Positions 1 to 9,984 of a DNA stretch of 64,000 nt are shown here, one piece after another. The translations under genes and the position numbers were made by a program. Location of the stretch: the NCBI GenBank assembly GCA_033297075.1, contig MU858140.1, forward strand, positions 62,001 to 126,000. Reading direction: 5' to 3'. The notes beneath the pieces are model-generated. The model was not told the DNA's origin. It searched no databases and saw only the letters and a list, made by a program, of their open reading frames with translations. The stretch is from Rhypophila decipiens. Its lineage: Eukaryota > Ascomycota > Sordariomycetes > Sordariales > Naviculisporaceae. Each line of letters opens with the position of its first letter. Position 1 is the first letter of the stretch.

Positions 1-303
1 CCGGGCGAGTGGGAGACTGTCCTGATCAAGTGGAACGATTTTGTGCGAACAAACATGGGATATGTGGTTGAGCCGCAAACCGAGATGCTAAGACAAAAGG
101 TCAAATCGATCGGCGTGTCATTGACTGACAGGGTACCAGGGCCTTTCGAGTTGTGCATCGAGAGGATTTGGGCTACGAATGACACTAGTGAAGCCGACAG
201 TGTCTCTCAGGGCCCCGCGCTTACGGATGAGACCAGTACTGGTGGTACTGGTGGGAAGCTCTTGACAAAGAAAGGAGAATCAGTAGGATGGGGAAAAGTA
301 TAA
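1..303 (+). CDS. CIA30 (NDUFAF1-type) complex I assembly protein, 3' end only
   Basis: The frame is open from the first base of the window and stops at 301-303, so only about the last 100 residues are visible. They match the C-terminal end of the CIA30 family: a Trp-rich strand (GEWETVLIKW), then DFVRTNMGYVVEPQ, an IGVSLTDR strand and the terminal PGPFELCIERIWA. CIA30 proteins are mitochondrial chaperones for assembly of the membrane arm of respiratory complex I; fungi also have CIA30-domain proteins of other function, and the N-terminus that would separate them lies outside the window. The last 30 residues are Ser/Thr/Gly-rich and look like a variable tail. The next gene runs toward this one. 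Confidence 0.75.
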   Translation, partial: PGEWETVLIKWNDFVRTNMGYVVEPQTEMLRQKVKSIGVSLTDRVPGPFELCIERIWATNDTSEADSVSQGPALTDETSTGGTGGKLLTKKGESVGWGKV

Positions 304-912
304 AGACATACAATAACACATATTGATGATGGTCTGCCTGATATAACATGATCTAAGAGCCAAATGCACCACCGCGCCATGGATTGAAGAGGCTTGCATA
401 TCAAATGCCTGTCTTCTCCTTGGGGAGCTGCTTGTATTGATACCGTCAGATCTACCGTGCTAGGCTGCTTAGAATTAGCCGTAAAGATAGCTCCACAACT
501 ATAATTTATTGTGTTATAATCCTTCCAAAACTGTTGTCCTGAATGGACCTTGGTTTGTGCTGAGTTTATGAAATTCAACAGAGTCAGCAAACCGTTCCAA
601 ACAGAAAAGTAAAGGAAAATGCGAAACATATATATCCCACAAAGATTGCTCGACAAGAACAACCCAAAGCTCGCTGTCAGATGAATCACCCCAAGAGTGA
701 GAAAAAGATGGCCCAGTCCCCCCCCTTATGCAAACAGATAATCAAACAATGCAAAACCTGATAACCCTTTAAGCGCTAACAAGCTAACAAGCCAACGTGC
801 GCCAATGCACCATGCCTAAAAGCCCATAAGTCGTAAAAGAAAGAAAAAACGCCCAGTCAACTCCGTCCGTCCGTAACCTGGCTATGCAAATCGGCAGTCA
901 CAACGCAAAGAT
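304..912. other. Convergent 3' intergenic region
   Basis: This lies between the stops of two converging genes. It is AT-rich with short poly-A and poly-C runs, suiting 3' UTRs. No convincing reading frame or RNA gene was seen. Confidence 0.6.
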
Positions 913-2209
913 TCAATCATCTTCTTCCAAAAGGACCTCCTTTCCTCTATCCCATTCCCTCTTCTCGCCTTGCTTAGTCCACTTCACGTCGGCAAGATCC
1001 TTTTCCGCGCCGCCTGGTTTCTGCTTCTCCCATTTCTTGATCTGCTCCTCTGTGAACCCGGCGGTGCGGAGCCTATCAGCACCTTGCGCGATCCACTTCC
1101 GGTGATCGCGAAACGAATCGACCGCCTCGTCCCAGTCGGAATCCAAGCGATCCACGTCCCCGTTTGAGTCGGATCTTGGATCATAGCTGTCCGAGAACCG
1201 GGTGTCCATTAGCGCCTTTCCCCCTGGAACGCCTCGGCCGCGCGGTCGGACGACCGGTGTTGAGGACTGGCCTGGTGGTACTGGACCGATGAACTGCTCG
1301 AGGGGGTCGGAATACTCTGCTTCGTCTTCCAGCTCCTTGTATGATCGCTCTCGGTGTCTGGAGCGGCGGCTAGAAGAATCGTCTTTATTGCCGTCGTTGT
1401 CGTCTCTTGCTAATCGTCCATCCCGCTTGTGCTTCGATAACTCGTCGCCAAAGAGGTCGCCGCCGTTTCGCGAACTTTCGGGCCGAGACTTCCTCTTAGA
1501 ATGACTCTTATGGCCGCGCTCTTCGTCGCTTAACGGAGACCTGTCTCGATACTTGCGCCGGGAAGATGAGCCTTCGGGGGATCGTGAGCGGTGCCGACTC
1601 TTGTGGTGTCCTCTGTCATCATCCCTATGCTCTCGAGTACGGTGTCGATGCCTCGAATCCTTCTTAGATTCATCCGGTGCATGGCGCGTACCTTCTCGTT
1701 TGGTAGGGGAATGTTTGCGCGAAGATGTCTTGTCATTGCTTTCTTGCGCCGAGTCTCCAACTTCCGCGGACGCCTCTTCTGTCTTGCGCTTTCTCCTTCC
1801 GCCTTGAAGAATCGAAGAGATGTCGCCCAGCTGTCGGCGTCTGATGTCGCTGGGTGTTGGTCTGAGTTTGCGACGCTTCTTCTCTTCTGCTTCGGTCAAA
1901 TCATCGAGTCGAGCTTGCGCTTCGGCGGCTTCTTTGGCAAGGAGGGCAGCATTGTGGTTGGTGGTCTCTTTGATGATGCGACCGAGGAAGCGCGTGTTGG
2001 GTTTCGCCTTGTTCGCCGGCCTGTTTGTCAACCCGCCTGTCAGTTCGCATTCTCAAGATTCTGCGGGTGTCGAGTAGAGCCCTCACTCACATCTTTGTGG
2101 ATTTAAAGGCGTCGAGACCCATGGCGGAATACTTTATCGAAGCCTCGCTCGCTTCTTTTGCCAGCAGTTCGGCGACGTAGTCATCGGTCAATATCGAGTC
2201 ACTGCTCAT
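913..2209 (-). CDS. RS/KR-rich nuclear protein, fungal pre-mRNA-splicing-factor-38B-like
   Basis: Two exons, 2209-2091 and 2020-913, with a 70-bp intron (donor GTGAGT, acceptor ACAG), give 408 residues. The start at 2209 begins MSSDSILTDDYVAELLAKEA. After the splice comes the best conserved block: PANKAKPNTRFLGRIIKETT, NAALLAKEAAEAQARL and RRRQLGDISSILQG. From about residue 100 it is a long hydrophilic tract of Arg/Ser/His/Asp/Lys (RHRSRSPEGSSSRRK and similar), the composition of SR-like splicing proteins. The C-terminus holds a Trp-containing segment (DSDWDEAVDSFRDHRKWIAQGADRLR) and ends in acidic residues. Fungal relatives are often labelled pre-mRNA-splicing factor 38B; that name is from memory of family annotation, and a direct splicing role is inferred from composition. 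It shares a divergent promoter with the JmjC-SET gene. Confidence 0.7.
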
Positions 2210-3189
2210 TATAGAATAATGAAGAAAATAAGATATGCAAGACAGAAAAGAGGCGATCGGATGAAAGACGAGTAAAAGGTTTGGTCGGTCTGTCGTGCCG
2301 TTTGTCAAATCTTGCGGTCCTAAAGGTACCTCCCACTTGCGACAACGTTATCGATAACAACACGGCCAAATTTGCTTGGCAGTACCCCAGTCGTATCAAT
2401 TCCAGCTTCCACGAGTCACACTGTACGGGATTGGGATTGAGGTGAAGATTCGAATATTAATATATAAAAGCTTCTTAATTGCTCCAGACAACTCATTACC
2501 TCTAGGCATGTAGTCGGCGTACGGGACCAGTACATGTACTGCAGAGGAACAGTGCGTTTCATTATGTAAACCTACACACTCTTAAATGGCGTTGAAGGTC
2601 CACTTCTGATCATCGACTGCTCATATTCCTCGCGGAAGCTCAAACTCTCCTCAACACATCACACACGGTCAGCCGGTCTACCAGAAGAGACGAAACGAGA
2701 CACAAGCTACCTGTTATTATGCGTGCCTTGTACTTACTTTATCATCGGCCGTTGATACTCTCACCAACCGTGTTCCTTCTTCGCACAGCACGACATCTTT
2801 CACAAACCAGATTCCCTCGAGCGTGCATTTTTAGTGTTTCTCTTGTGAAGAGTGTCACACAAATTCTGGGGTCTGCAAAATCAGGAGGCTGACAGGTATC
2901 GGCGGTATGTATGATACCGTACCGACACTCATTTTCCAATGCACGTTGGTGCACCTGCTAATCTGTTACCGTATCACCACCCCAGTCTTCCTTCAGTGGT
3001 TGACAGGTGAGCAGAGTGGGGCCGGAATCCAACCACCCCGCAATACCAATCCCGACGAAAAGAGCACGGGCCAGGCGCTGTTGCCACAAATCTCCCGGTT
3101 GGTAGCGCGTCTTCTAGGGCCTGAGCCTCGAGATAGGCTCAAGGGCGCAAAAGTGTGAGTCGCGGAACAAGTTCAACAGACGGACGGCC
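2210..3189. promoter_or_regulatory. Divergent promoter region
   Basis: About 980 bp separate the start codons of the splicing-type gene (leftward) and the JmjC-SET gene (rightward), so both promoters must lie here. No clear TATA box or further coding exon was recognised. Short near-palindromes such as GTACATGTAC occur around 2530. Confidence 0.5.
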
Positions 3190-6100
3190 ATGGCCATGGA
3201 CGCCTTGCAGGGTAAATTCGACTCGGTCGACAACCAGTTTCGTCAAATTGCCACCGAGTTGAGAGGCTATCTCGACGACGGCATCACAGGTACTCGCAAG
3301 GTGAAGCCGCCAGGGACCAAAGCCGGCCGAGACCTGTTACAACACATCTTGGGACGAATTGACCAAATCGTATCAAACGACCTCGCCGACGCCAGACGGC
3401 TCTCTATCTCGTCCGCCACATCCACCCCCCAACCACAGCAGCGCACCGTAAGTGATCCAGACACAGTTTCATCATATGTTTCGCCAATTGCACCCTCGCA
3501 ATCTCAACACTTGATCCCGCAGGACGGGTCTCCACAACCTCAACAGCAGCACCAACCCACGCCTGCCTCCACCGCTCCTGCCTCTGATGCCGCCCCTCAA
3601 GACACGCCGACTGAGTATAATGAGAGCCTCAAACAATCGTCACCACAAGTTTCTCATGATTCTCCTGCAGCGGTGAAGCTGAAGGCAGATTTGGTTGCGC
3701 CGGTGACCCCTATCACTCCCGGCCGTGGCCCAGCAGAACCTCTACCCATCGTGAGCCGAGATGCGCTGGTGTGTCAAACACACAATGGACCTCAGCCGTT
3801 ATCTGTCCCATCGCCGCTCCGGTTCACGCTATTCGAGCACTCGGCGCCGCTTTTTGAGTGCAACTATCAGGACATTCACATTCTGAATGAGGTCCTGTTC
3901 GAGCAATGCTCAAGTCATCCGATTGTCCGTGACCGGGGCTACTTCAAGCTTCAAGTGTCTAATCTGCCGCCTCTCAACATCGAACACATGGAGCGGCCAA
4001 CTCGGGATCACGCACAATCCTTCCGTTACAAAGCCGACCAATTCGGCCTCATCAAGGTCGATACTGGCAGGAAACCTAAGTTCTCGGAACCCCGTCTTCC
4101 TTTCCCATCGAGCGCAAAGTTGGACTGGACCTTTGAAGAGCAGCGGGAACTATGGAACACCACAGCCAAGAACCCGCCCAAAGGCCATCGGCCATACATC
4201 ATCGGCAATCCCCTTTTCGATGATATTGAGTTGTCTCCGGGCGAGAAGCTCAGGCAGAGAGGTGAAGGGGTCCTGGAAGGCATCAACACGCAATACGTCT
4301 ACTTTAATCTCACGGGTAAAACGATAACCACCATGCATAGAGAAGACGCCCACGTTCGTTCAGAGAATATTCTCCGTTCTGGCGAGAACAAGTTCTGGTG
4401 CTTTGTGAAGCCGAGCTCAACCGCGAAGCTGGAGGAGGCGATGCACCGCGCATACCCAGAGATGCGCAACTGTTCTCAAGCCGTCCGCCATCTCAGTCGA
4501 CACATCCCCCCGGCTCAGTTGGACGAGTGGGGAGTCGAGTACACTCTTGACTATTGTGTTCCCGGTCAGGCAGTGGTGACTGAACCTGCGACATACCACC
4601 AAGTGCTGAATCTCGGGCCCAACTATGCGGTTGCTATCAACCTGGAGTACATGTCCTCGCCGGACATGCCTCCAAACTACCGCTTTTGCGACAAGGCCTG
4701 TCCTGACAAGTTTGCCATTTCCGCCAAGGACTTCCAGATTCGTAGACCGCCAACACCGCCCGAGGAGGAACCCGCAGAGAAGACCAAGCAGGATATGCCT
4801 CACACCTCTCACGCCAAAGGACGCGGGGCTGTCTCCCGGAAGAGTGATGCAGAAATTGAAGGACAGGGTTCGGCGGCGGACAGTGCCAGCGAGTCTCCCG
4901 CGCCCCAAGGAGACCCCAACGGGAACCTGCAGGAGAGCAACACTACGAGGCTGGCACCTGGACCAACGCCAAATCTTACCCCTGAGCGCGAACATGCCGA
5001 GCAAGCTTCACAGAAGGAAACGGTTGATCAGCCCCAGATTACAGAACAGGCACCAGCCGCCCTGCAATCGAAGTCACTGCAGGCACCACAGTTGGGACAA
5101 ATCGCTCCACCCGCGGACGTTCCAATGGCACAGAGGAGCGAGCCCGCACATGCTTTGCAGGCCCCCAAGACAGGGCAGGCCACACCACAGCTTCAAAGTG
5201 CCTCCTTCTTTCAACAAGGCCCGAATCCATTTACGGGGAATTTTACGGGGAATCATGCACCACTGTGTGCCCCTCCCCAGTTCCAACATCCAGAAGCACG
5301 TTATCACATGACGGTGCCCGAGCAATCGGCACCTTTGGCACAACAACAACCACAACAAACAAACATCGCTCCCTATGGCCCTGTACAAACACTACCGAAC
5401 ACACCTATACAGGCGCCTGTGAGCATCTTTCCTTACCCTTACACACCAAAGCAACTAGTACCTAAACGGACAGCCGAGCAACTACCCGCGAAGGTTTTTG
5501 AATCATCTCAGACGGTGATTCCCCCACCAGTTATCCCTCAACGAGTCGAGCAACCAGTCCCGCCACCAGTTATCCCTCAAAGAGTCGAGCAACCAGTCCT
5601 CCCACCAGTTCTCCCTCAAAGAGTTGAGCAACCAGTCCCGCAGTTCCCATTACCCCCGCAGTATCAGAACACCCCGGCATCAACTGTTCCGTCTGGTTCA
5701 CCATGTGCACACACACTTAGGGAATTTAGCTTGCGCCCAACGCCTCCCTCCGACCCTATTCCCTATGACTCGAGTAACGCATATGGGGTCACACCAGAGG
5801 CCAATATGTTGCAGACCGCCGGGATTCGAAGGAAGCGTCAAGGCGAACTGCCAGCAGCCAGAAATCCTCCCCAGAAACGACAGAGACCCGAGCCAGTGGT
5901 CACACCAATGGCTCTGGTGCAACCGCTGCCAGTTATGGACCTTTCCCATAGGTCTCCATTCAATCACCTGGCCACGCTGATCCGTGGTTGCGCGGTTTCC
6001 TCTGCAAACGCTTTAGAAACGGTTCAAGTGTGCAGCAAAGTCTCGTTTGAACGTCTTGCCAGCCTTGTCCGCGACTATCGGCGGTACTCTCGAATGTTTC

Positions 6101-7209
6101 CCGATGTCGGCGGCGGCCTGCAACTCGTCAACCATGTGGACGATGGCTTCCAAGGCAGTGATGCTCTGCGCGTGTATCTCAGCAGATTCTCCAAGTTGAA
6201 ACTCGTGGAGTGGATCGAGGAAGCCGTGAGACAGAATCCCTATGTCCCATCAGAAGTCCACACCACGCGACTTCTCTCGGGGCTGGGCTGGCCCGAGTCT
6301 GAGCGCTACAAGCTGTACGACTACCTACGTGAGGGCAAATGCTGGAAGGCCATCTGCGGAGATTATGAAGGTGTATTATGTCTTATGGCGCCTGATATTC
6401 CGGACACCCGGTTCACAGAGCTCGCTCTTTACCAGTCCAGAATCGCAACGTTCCACTCACAGCTGGACATCCCATTCGTTCGGAGGCTATGCGAAATGGG
6501 AAAGATATTGGAGAAGGCCATCTGGAGTGATTTTGAATTGCCAGAGTTCATGTGGGAAGCCGCCCTGGACACAGATTACGCGTCTCTGCACGAGGTGTTT
6601 CCCCTCCTCGGGCGGTTCAAATCCATCAGGCAAAATCAGTTCGATCGCGGGAAGTATCATTGGACCAAGCCCCTTTGCTGGAACTGGGCCTGGCCGGTCG
6701 ATCCTACATCTCTCTCGCCGCGCGACAAGCGGTTCTGTGATCAATGCAACATTACCACCGCCAGGGGCTCGAAGAATCCCTGCCGCTGCTTCGAAATACA
6801 TGTTCCCAGCATCCCACGAATCTCGGATGACGGGACCAAGGGTGAAGGTATCCGGTCGTTGGGCGCGTATAAAGCGGGCAATCTGCTGGGCGAGCTCGTT
6901 GGCGTGTTGGTTCCACTAGGCACATATAGTGATACGACCGAGTGGACGATTCTGTTCCGCCGTCCAGACCTCGATGACAACCCTGTCGCCGAGATTTACA
7001 CGAGGGAGATGGGGAATTGGATCCGCAAAGTCAATCATAGCAGCACGCAGCCGTCTTGCGCTTTCAAGGTGATGAAGATCTCGGGCAAGTGGAGGCAGAT
7101 GCTTGTCGCGTTGAGGGATATCAGGGATGGAGAAGAGATCACTGCCAAGTACGGTCGTGGTTACTGCAAAGAGAAGCCGTATTCTGAGATGGAGTTTGGA
7201 GGGGAGTGA
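3190..7209 (+). CDS. JmjC-SET fusion protein (putative histone demethylase plus methyltransferase)
   Basis: A single uninterrupted frame encodes 1339 residues. Residues about 215-500 form a JmjC domain: the Fe(II)/2-oxoglutarate ligands are visible as HRED (His383, Glu385), a downstream GENKFWCF strand supplies the expected Lys, and TYHQVLNLG supplies the second His (His470), so catalytic residues look intact. Residues about 520-920 are Pro/Gln-rich and disordered, with a triplicated 13-residue motif. A helical region follows (about 925-1180), then a Cys cluster (CDQCN...PCRCF) and a C-terminal SET domain (about 1195-1325) with GELVGVLVP, NHSS (Asn1282-His1283) and GEEITAKYGRGYC. There is no classical post-SET CxCx4C. 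JmjC proteins remove and SET proteins add lysine methyl groups; having both in one chain is unusual. Substrate specificity cannot be read from the sequence. The start at 3190 is the first ATG of the frame, with another two codons later. Confidence 0.85.
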   Translation: MAMDALQGKFDSVDNQFRQIATELRGYLDDGITGTRKVKPPGTKAGRDLLQHILGRIDQIVSNDLADARRLSISSATSTPQPQQRTVSDPDTVSSYVSPIAPSQSQHLIPQDGSPQPQQQHQPTPASTAPASDAAPQDTPTEYNESLKQSSPQVSHDSPAAVKLKADLVAPVTPITPGRGPAEPLPIVSRDALVCQTHNGPQPLSVPSPLRFTLFEHSAPLFECNYQDIHILNEVLFEQCSSHPIVRDRGYFKLQVSNLPPLNIEHMERPTRDHAQSFRYKADQFGLIKVDTGRKPKFSEPRLPFPSSAKLDWTFEEQRELWNTTAKNPPKGHRPYIIGNPLFDDIELSPGEKLRQRGEGVLEGINTQYVYFNLTGKTITTMHREDAHVRSENILRSGENKFWCFVKPSSTAKLEEAMHRAYPEMRNCSQAVRHLSRHIPPAQLDEWGVEYTLDYCVPGQAVVTEPATYHQVLNLGPNYAVAINLEYMSSPDMPPNYRFCDKACPDKFAISAKDFQIRRPPTPPEEEPAEKTKQDMPHTSHAKGRGAVSRKSDAEIEGQGSAADSASESPAPQGDPNGNLQESNTTRLAPGPTPNLTPEREHAEQASQKETVDQPQITEQAPAALQSKSLQAPQLGQIAPPADVPMAQRSEPAHALQAPKTGQATPQLQSASFFQQGPNPFTGNFTGNHAPLCAPPQFQHPEARYHMTVPEQSAPLAQQQPQQTNIAPYGPVQTLPNTPIQAPVSIFPYPYTPKQLVPKRTAEQLPAKVFESSQTVIPPPVIPQRVEQPVPPPVIPQRVEQPVLPPVLPQRVEQPVPQFPLPPQYQNTPASTVPSGSPCAHTLREFSLRPTPPSDPIPYDSSNAYGVTPEANMLQTAGIRRKRQGELPAARNPPQKRQRPEPVVTPMALVQPLPVMDLSHRSPFNHLATLIRGCAVSSANALETVQVCSKVSFERLASLVRDYRRYSRMFPDVGGGLQLVNHVDDGFQGSDALRVYLSRFSKLKLVEWIEEAVRQNPYVPSEVHTTRLLSGLGWPESERYKLYDYLREGKCWKAICGDYEGVLCLMAPDIPDTRFTELALYQSRIATFHSQLDIPFVRRLCEMGKILEKAIWSDFELPEFMWEAALDTDYASLHEVFPLLGRFKSIRQNQFDRGKYHWTKPLCWNWAWPVDPTSLSPRDKRFCDQCNITTARGSKNPCRCFEIHVPSIPRISDDGTKGEGIRSLGAYKAGNLLGELVGVLVPLGTYSDTTEWTILFRRPDLDDNPVAEIYTREMGNWIRKVNHSSTQPSCAFKVMKISGKWRQMLVALRDIRDGEEITAKYGRGYCKEKPYSEMEFGGE
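5524..5640 (+). repeat. Three tandem 39-bp coding repeats
   Basis: Three contiguous 39-bp units (5524-5562, 5563-5601, 5602-5640) encode near-identical 13-residue motifs of the form PPVIPQRVEQPVP. They differ at a few bases. They lie in the disordered linker between the JmjC and SET domains and look like a recent in-frame slippage or unequal-exchange expansion. Confidence 0.95.
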
Positions 7210-7986
7210 GCAATCACTTTCTTTCGTTTCAGACTAATAACATTGGGAGGTTGGCGACAACCACCACAATAACAGCGGGAATTGTTATTAGTCTTGAGGA
7301 GCCTTGGTTGAGTTGAAAGGATACAATTCTCGATATGGTTCAAAGAGTTGATGGTTCAACCTAGAAAAGCGCCGAGAGAGATAGGATGGACAGCGCGTTG
7401 CATTTGTTACATCTTGCATCTGTAACATTAGCATATTCCTTTCCTTTTCTCTTTTTTCCTTAATTTTTATTCATTTCAAGTTTCCTTATTTTCCGTCTGG
7501 TCTGGTTGGTGGGGGTACTTGATTTGGTCGTTCGGTCTTGGAGTCTTTTGTTGAATTTTGCTTTTCGCTGCTTTCCATGTCATCCAAACGGTGCCTTTAG
7601 TCTTTTTTCGCCACGGGCTTGTGCGCTGCTTTTTCCTGGTCCCTGTATAGTAAGTATATTGCTTGGGTTTTCCTCGTCTGGAATGGTTGGGGGGCAATAT
7701 AAGGACCGAGGATGAGGAGGGCGTGTAAGGAAAGATGCACGGCGAGATGGACAGGCATCCTACTAGACTAGGAGGTTCAAGACGCACGTCGGAGAGGGGC
7801 TGGGGCCGGAGTGAAGTAGCTAGCTAGTCTCAGAATACAGGTAATACATAAGAGATATACAGTTTTGACCAGCGTGGTTTTCGGTTTTTCTGTCTATCTT
7901 GTCCGTTGGTGAATGTGTTTTGCCCATGGGTGTAATTGAAGATCTAATAGGTCTATCTACTCGCCCCCGACTTGACCTGATGACGC
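7210..7986. other. Convergent 3' region between JmjC-SET and RRM-like genes
   Basis: This holds the 3' flanks of two converging genes. There is a long pyrimidine-rich stretch near 7435-7500 and a poly-T-rich region. No supported gene. Confidence 0.5.
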
Positions 7987-8310
7987 TCAACCAAGGCCAT
8001 ATCCTGTCGACTGCCGCCGCCCCAACAAATCCCGACTACTCCCATTGACAACCAGGACTTTTGCATTGCCGCCAGCTGTTGTTGTGGTCGGCCCTCCTGA
8101 CTCAGTCGTCGTCCTCAACCCCAACCCCAACCCCAGCGCCGCTTGGCCTGGGTTATCTTTCTCGTCTGGTCGCCTAGAGGTACCGTCTACTATTAGTACT
8201 CGTGGACTCTTTNNNNNNNNNNNNNNNNNNNNNNNNNNNNNNNNNNNNNNNNNNNNNNNNNNNNNNNNNNNNNNNNNNNNNNNNNNNNNNNNNNNNNNNN
8301 NNNNNNNNNN

Positions 8311-8408
<98 letters not shown>

Positions 8409-9984
8409 GATGGTCTCGTTCTTTTTCTCAACATGTTGTTCTCTCGGGAAAGGAGTATGTTTCTGTGGTGGTGAGGATTTGAGGAGGCGTTCCCTTTTAT
8501 TTGGTGGGGTCTTGTTGGGAGGCTGATGATGATACTTGGTCTGTTTGGCATGGTTATTGTCATGATTTTGACTGTTGTAACTGTGGTGATGTCTCTGGTG
8601 GGTGGTGGTGGATTGGCCTCGGTGATGACGATTATTCCAGTGCTGTTTATTGTCTGGTGATTAGTTGTGAAACGTCCCAGCTGAGAACTTGATCAAGGGA
8701 GCGTGAGGTGAGACTGGACTCACCGTGCAAGGCCTCATCATGTGCGAGCTCTCCAGCATGGCCAACTCTTCGTTGCCGCCATGTGGGAATCGAACGTTGA
8801 TGTATTCTAGCCGGGTGCTGAGCTCGTGGAAGGCCCGGAGGGTGTGTTGCTGCGTTGGGAAAGTCGCAATGGCCATGCCGGGGGAACATTCTAAGATCCA
8901 GGCGTCGTTCTTGAGCCAGGATAGCGCGCCGCGGATGCTGGTACATGGTTTCTTCCTGGTGTATGTGTTCTGAGTGTGGCTTCCTCTGGGGTCTGTTCTG
9001 GTGATGGGGCTGGTGGTTGGGCTCATGGGTCCCCATGTACAACTCGGAGCCCCTGGATGCGGTGACAGTTGGTGATATGGGCCATTCCAGGACAATATGA
9101 GTTTGAGCACTGCTTGTTGAGTTTGTGTGTGGACCTGTGCTTGAGGCCAGGCCTGGTGGTATTGGTTTCTTTCTGCCAGTGGCGACTGGCAGAACCAAGG
9201 CGGAGTAGGAGGATGGGTGCTCGGCAAGGATGGTTTATACCCCGGCTGTGTTTGCATCTGAGGCTGGACGTACTGGGACGCCGGCGGATGCGGTGGCATT
9301 TGGCAAGGCATCCCCTGGGCGTATCTCCAGGGCGTGAAATCCCAGAAGGCTGGATGTGATGGTGAACTCGGCGTGAGAGGATACTGAACTGCTGCATGTG
9401 GTGGTAGGGCCTGGGGCCATACCCAAACTGGGTCTCTTGTTGGACTTTGGCGTACGACTGGTGACAACAGAATGTCACTCGACAGGAAGAGGTGCTTGTC
9501 TTTATCAAATGGCTCATGGATAAGAATCGCCCCAAAGCCGTGGGCATAATTGTACCCGGGATCGTGGTGGGTAATCTGGTGGCCCTTGAAAGTACATTCT
9601 CTCAAGACTCCTGGAAGGCGCAAATGACAGCATTAGGAACTGGGTGCAGGCAACGTGTACTCGGTGACAATTTCTTACGGTCAACTTGGGCGAACATGTC
9701 CAACCCAATCACTCGGATCCAGCCGGATGTGTTGTTTGGACCGTTGAGACTGACATAGACGTCAAGTCTTGGGCAGATATTGTATCGCAAGAAATCCGCA
9801 AGATCTTGCCATTTTGTAAACTCCGGAAGCTGATGAGAGAATCAAGGTCAGATACCGAGCATCATAACTAGTTTTTGCTGGAAAATGAGTAACTCCTTAC
9901 GCCGGATATCGCAAGATAACAAGGGCCAGATATCGGGTCTCCGGAGCCAACCAGGACTGCCGGTAAGGGAATCTGTTGGGTCAT
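7987..9984 (-). CDS. RRM-like protein with poly-Asn tract, interrupted by assembly gap
   Basis: Four exons are inferred: 9984-9901, 9829-9679, 9610-8724 and 8642-7987. Introns are 71, 68 and 81 bp; the last has a CTAAT branch point upstream of AAACAG. Exons 1-3 join in frame to 374 codons. The N-terminus reads like an RNA-recognition-motif fold: CYLAISGLPEF, DLADFLRYNI, DVYVSLNG, GWIRVIGL, then VLRECTFKGHQI. A Pro/Gln/His-rich middle follows, and a second folded segment near residues 310-370 (LSWLKNDAWILECSPGMAIATF). Exon 4 is His/Asn/Gln-rich and runs into at least 32 Asn codons, then an N-run. Beyond the gap an open frame (KSPRVLIVDG ... STGYGLG) ends at 7987. The frames agree only if the true gap length is a multiple of three; the 98 Ns shown are not. 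RNA binding is inferred; no named orthologue was recognised. Confidence 0.6.
8213..8310. other. Assembly gap (98 N)
   Basis: A run of 98 Ns directly abuts the TTG/CAA trinucleotide repeat and lies inside the last exon of the RRM-like gene, so the repeat probably caused the break and its real length is unknown. Confidence 0.99.
8311..8409. repeat. TTG/CAA trinucleotide microsatellite encoding poly-Asn
   Basis: Thirty-three uninterrupted TTG units occupy 99 bp up to the assembly gap. Read on the minus strand in the frame of the flanking exon they are AAC (Asn) codons. The array may continue into the gap. Confidence 0.98.

Noticed and set aside
8311..8526. Plus-strand frames encoding poly-Leu, poly-Cys or poly-Val across the trinucleotide repeat
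   Set aside because: Artefacts of the TTG array; the minus-strand poly-Asn frame continues a spliced gene on both sides.
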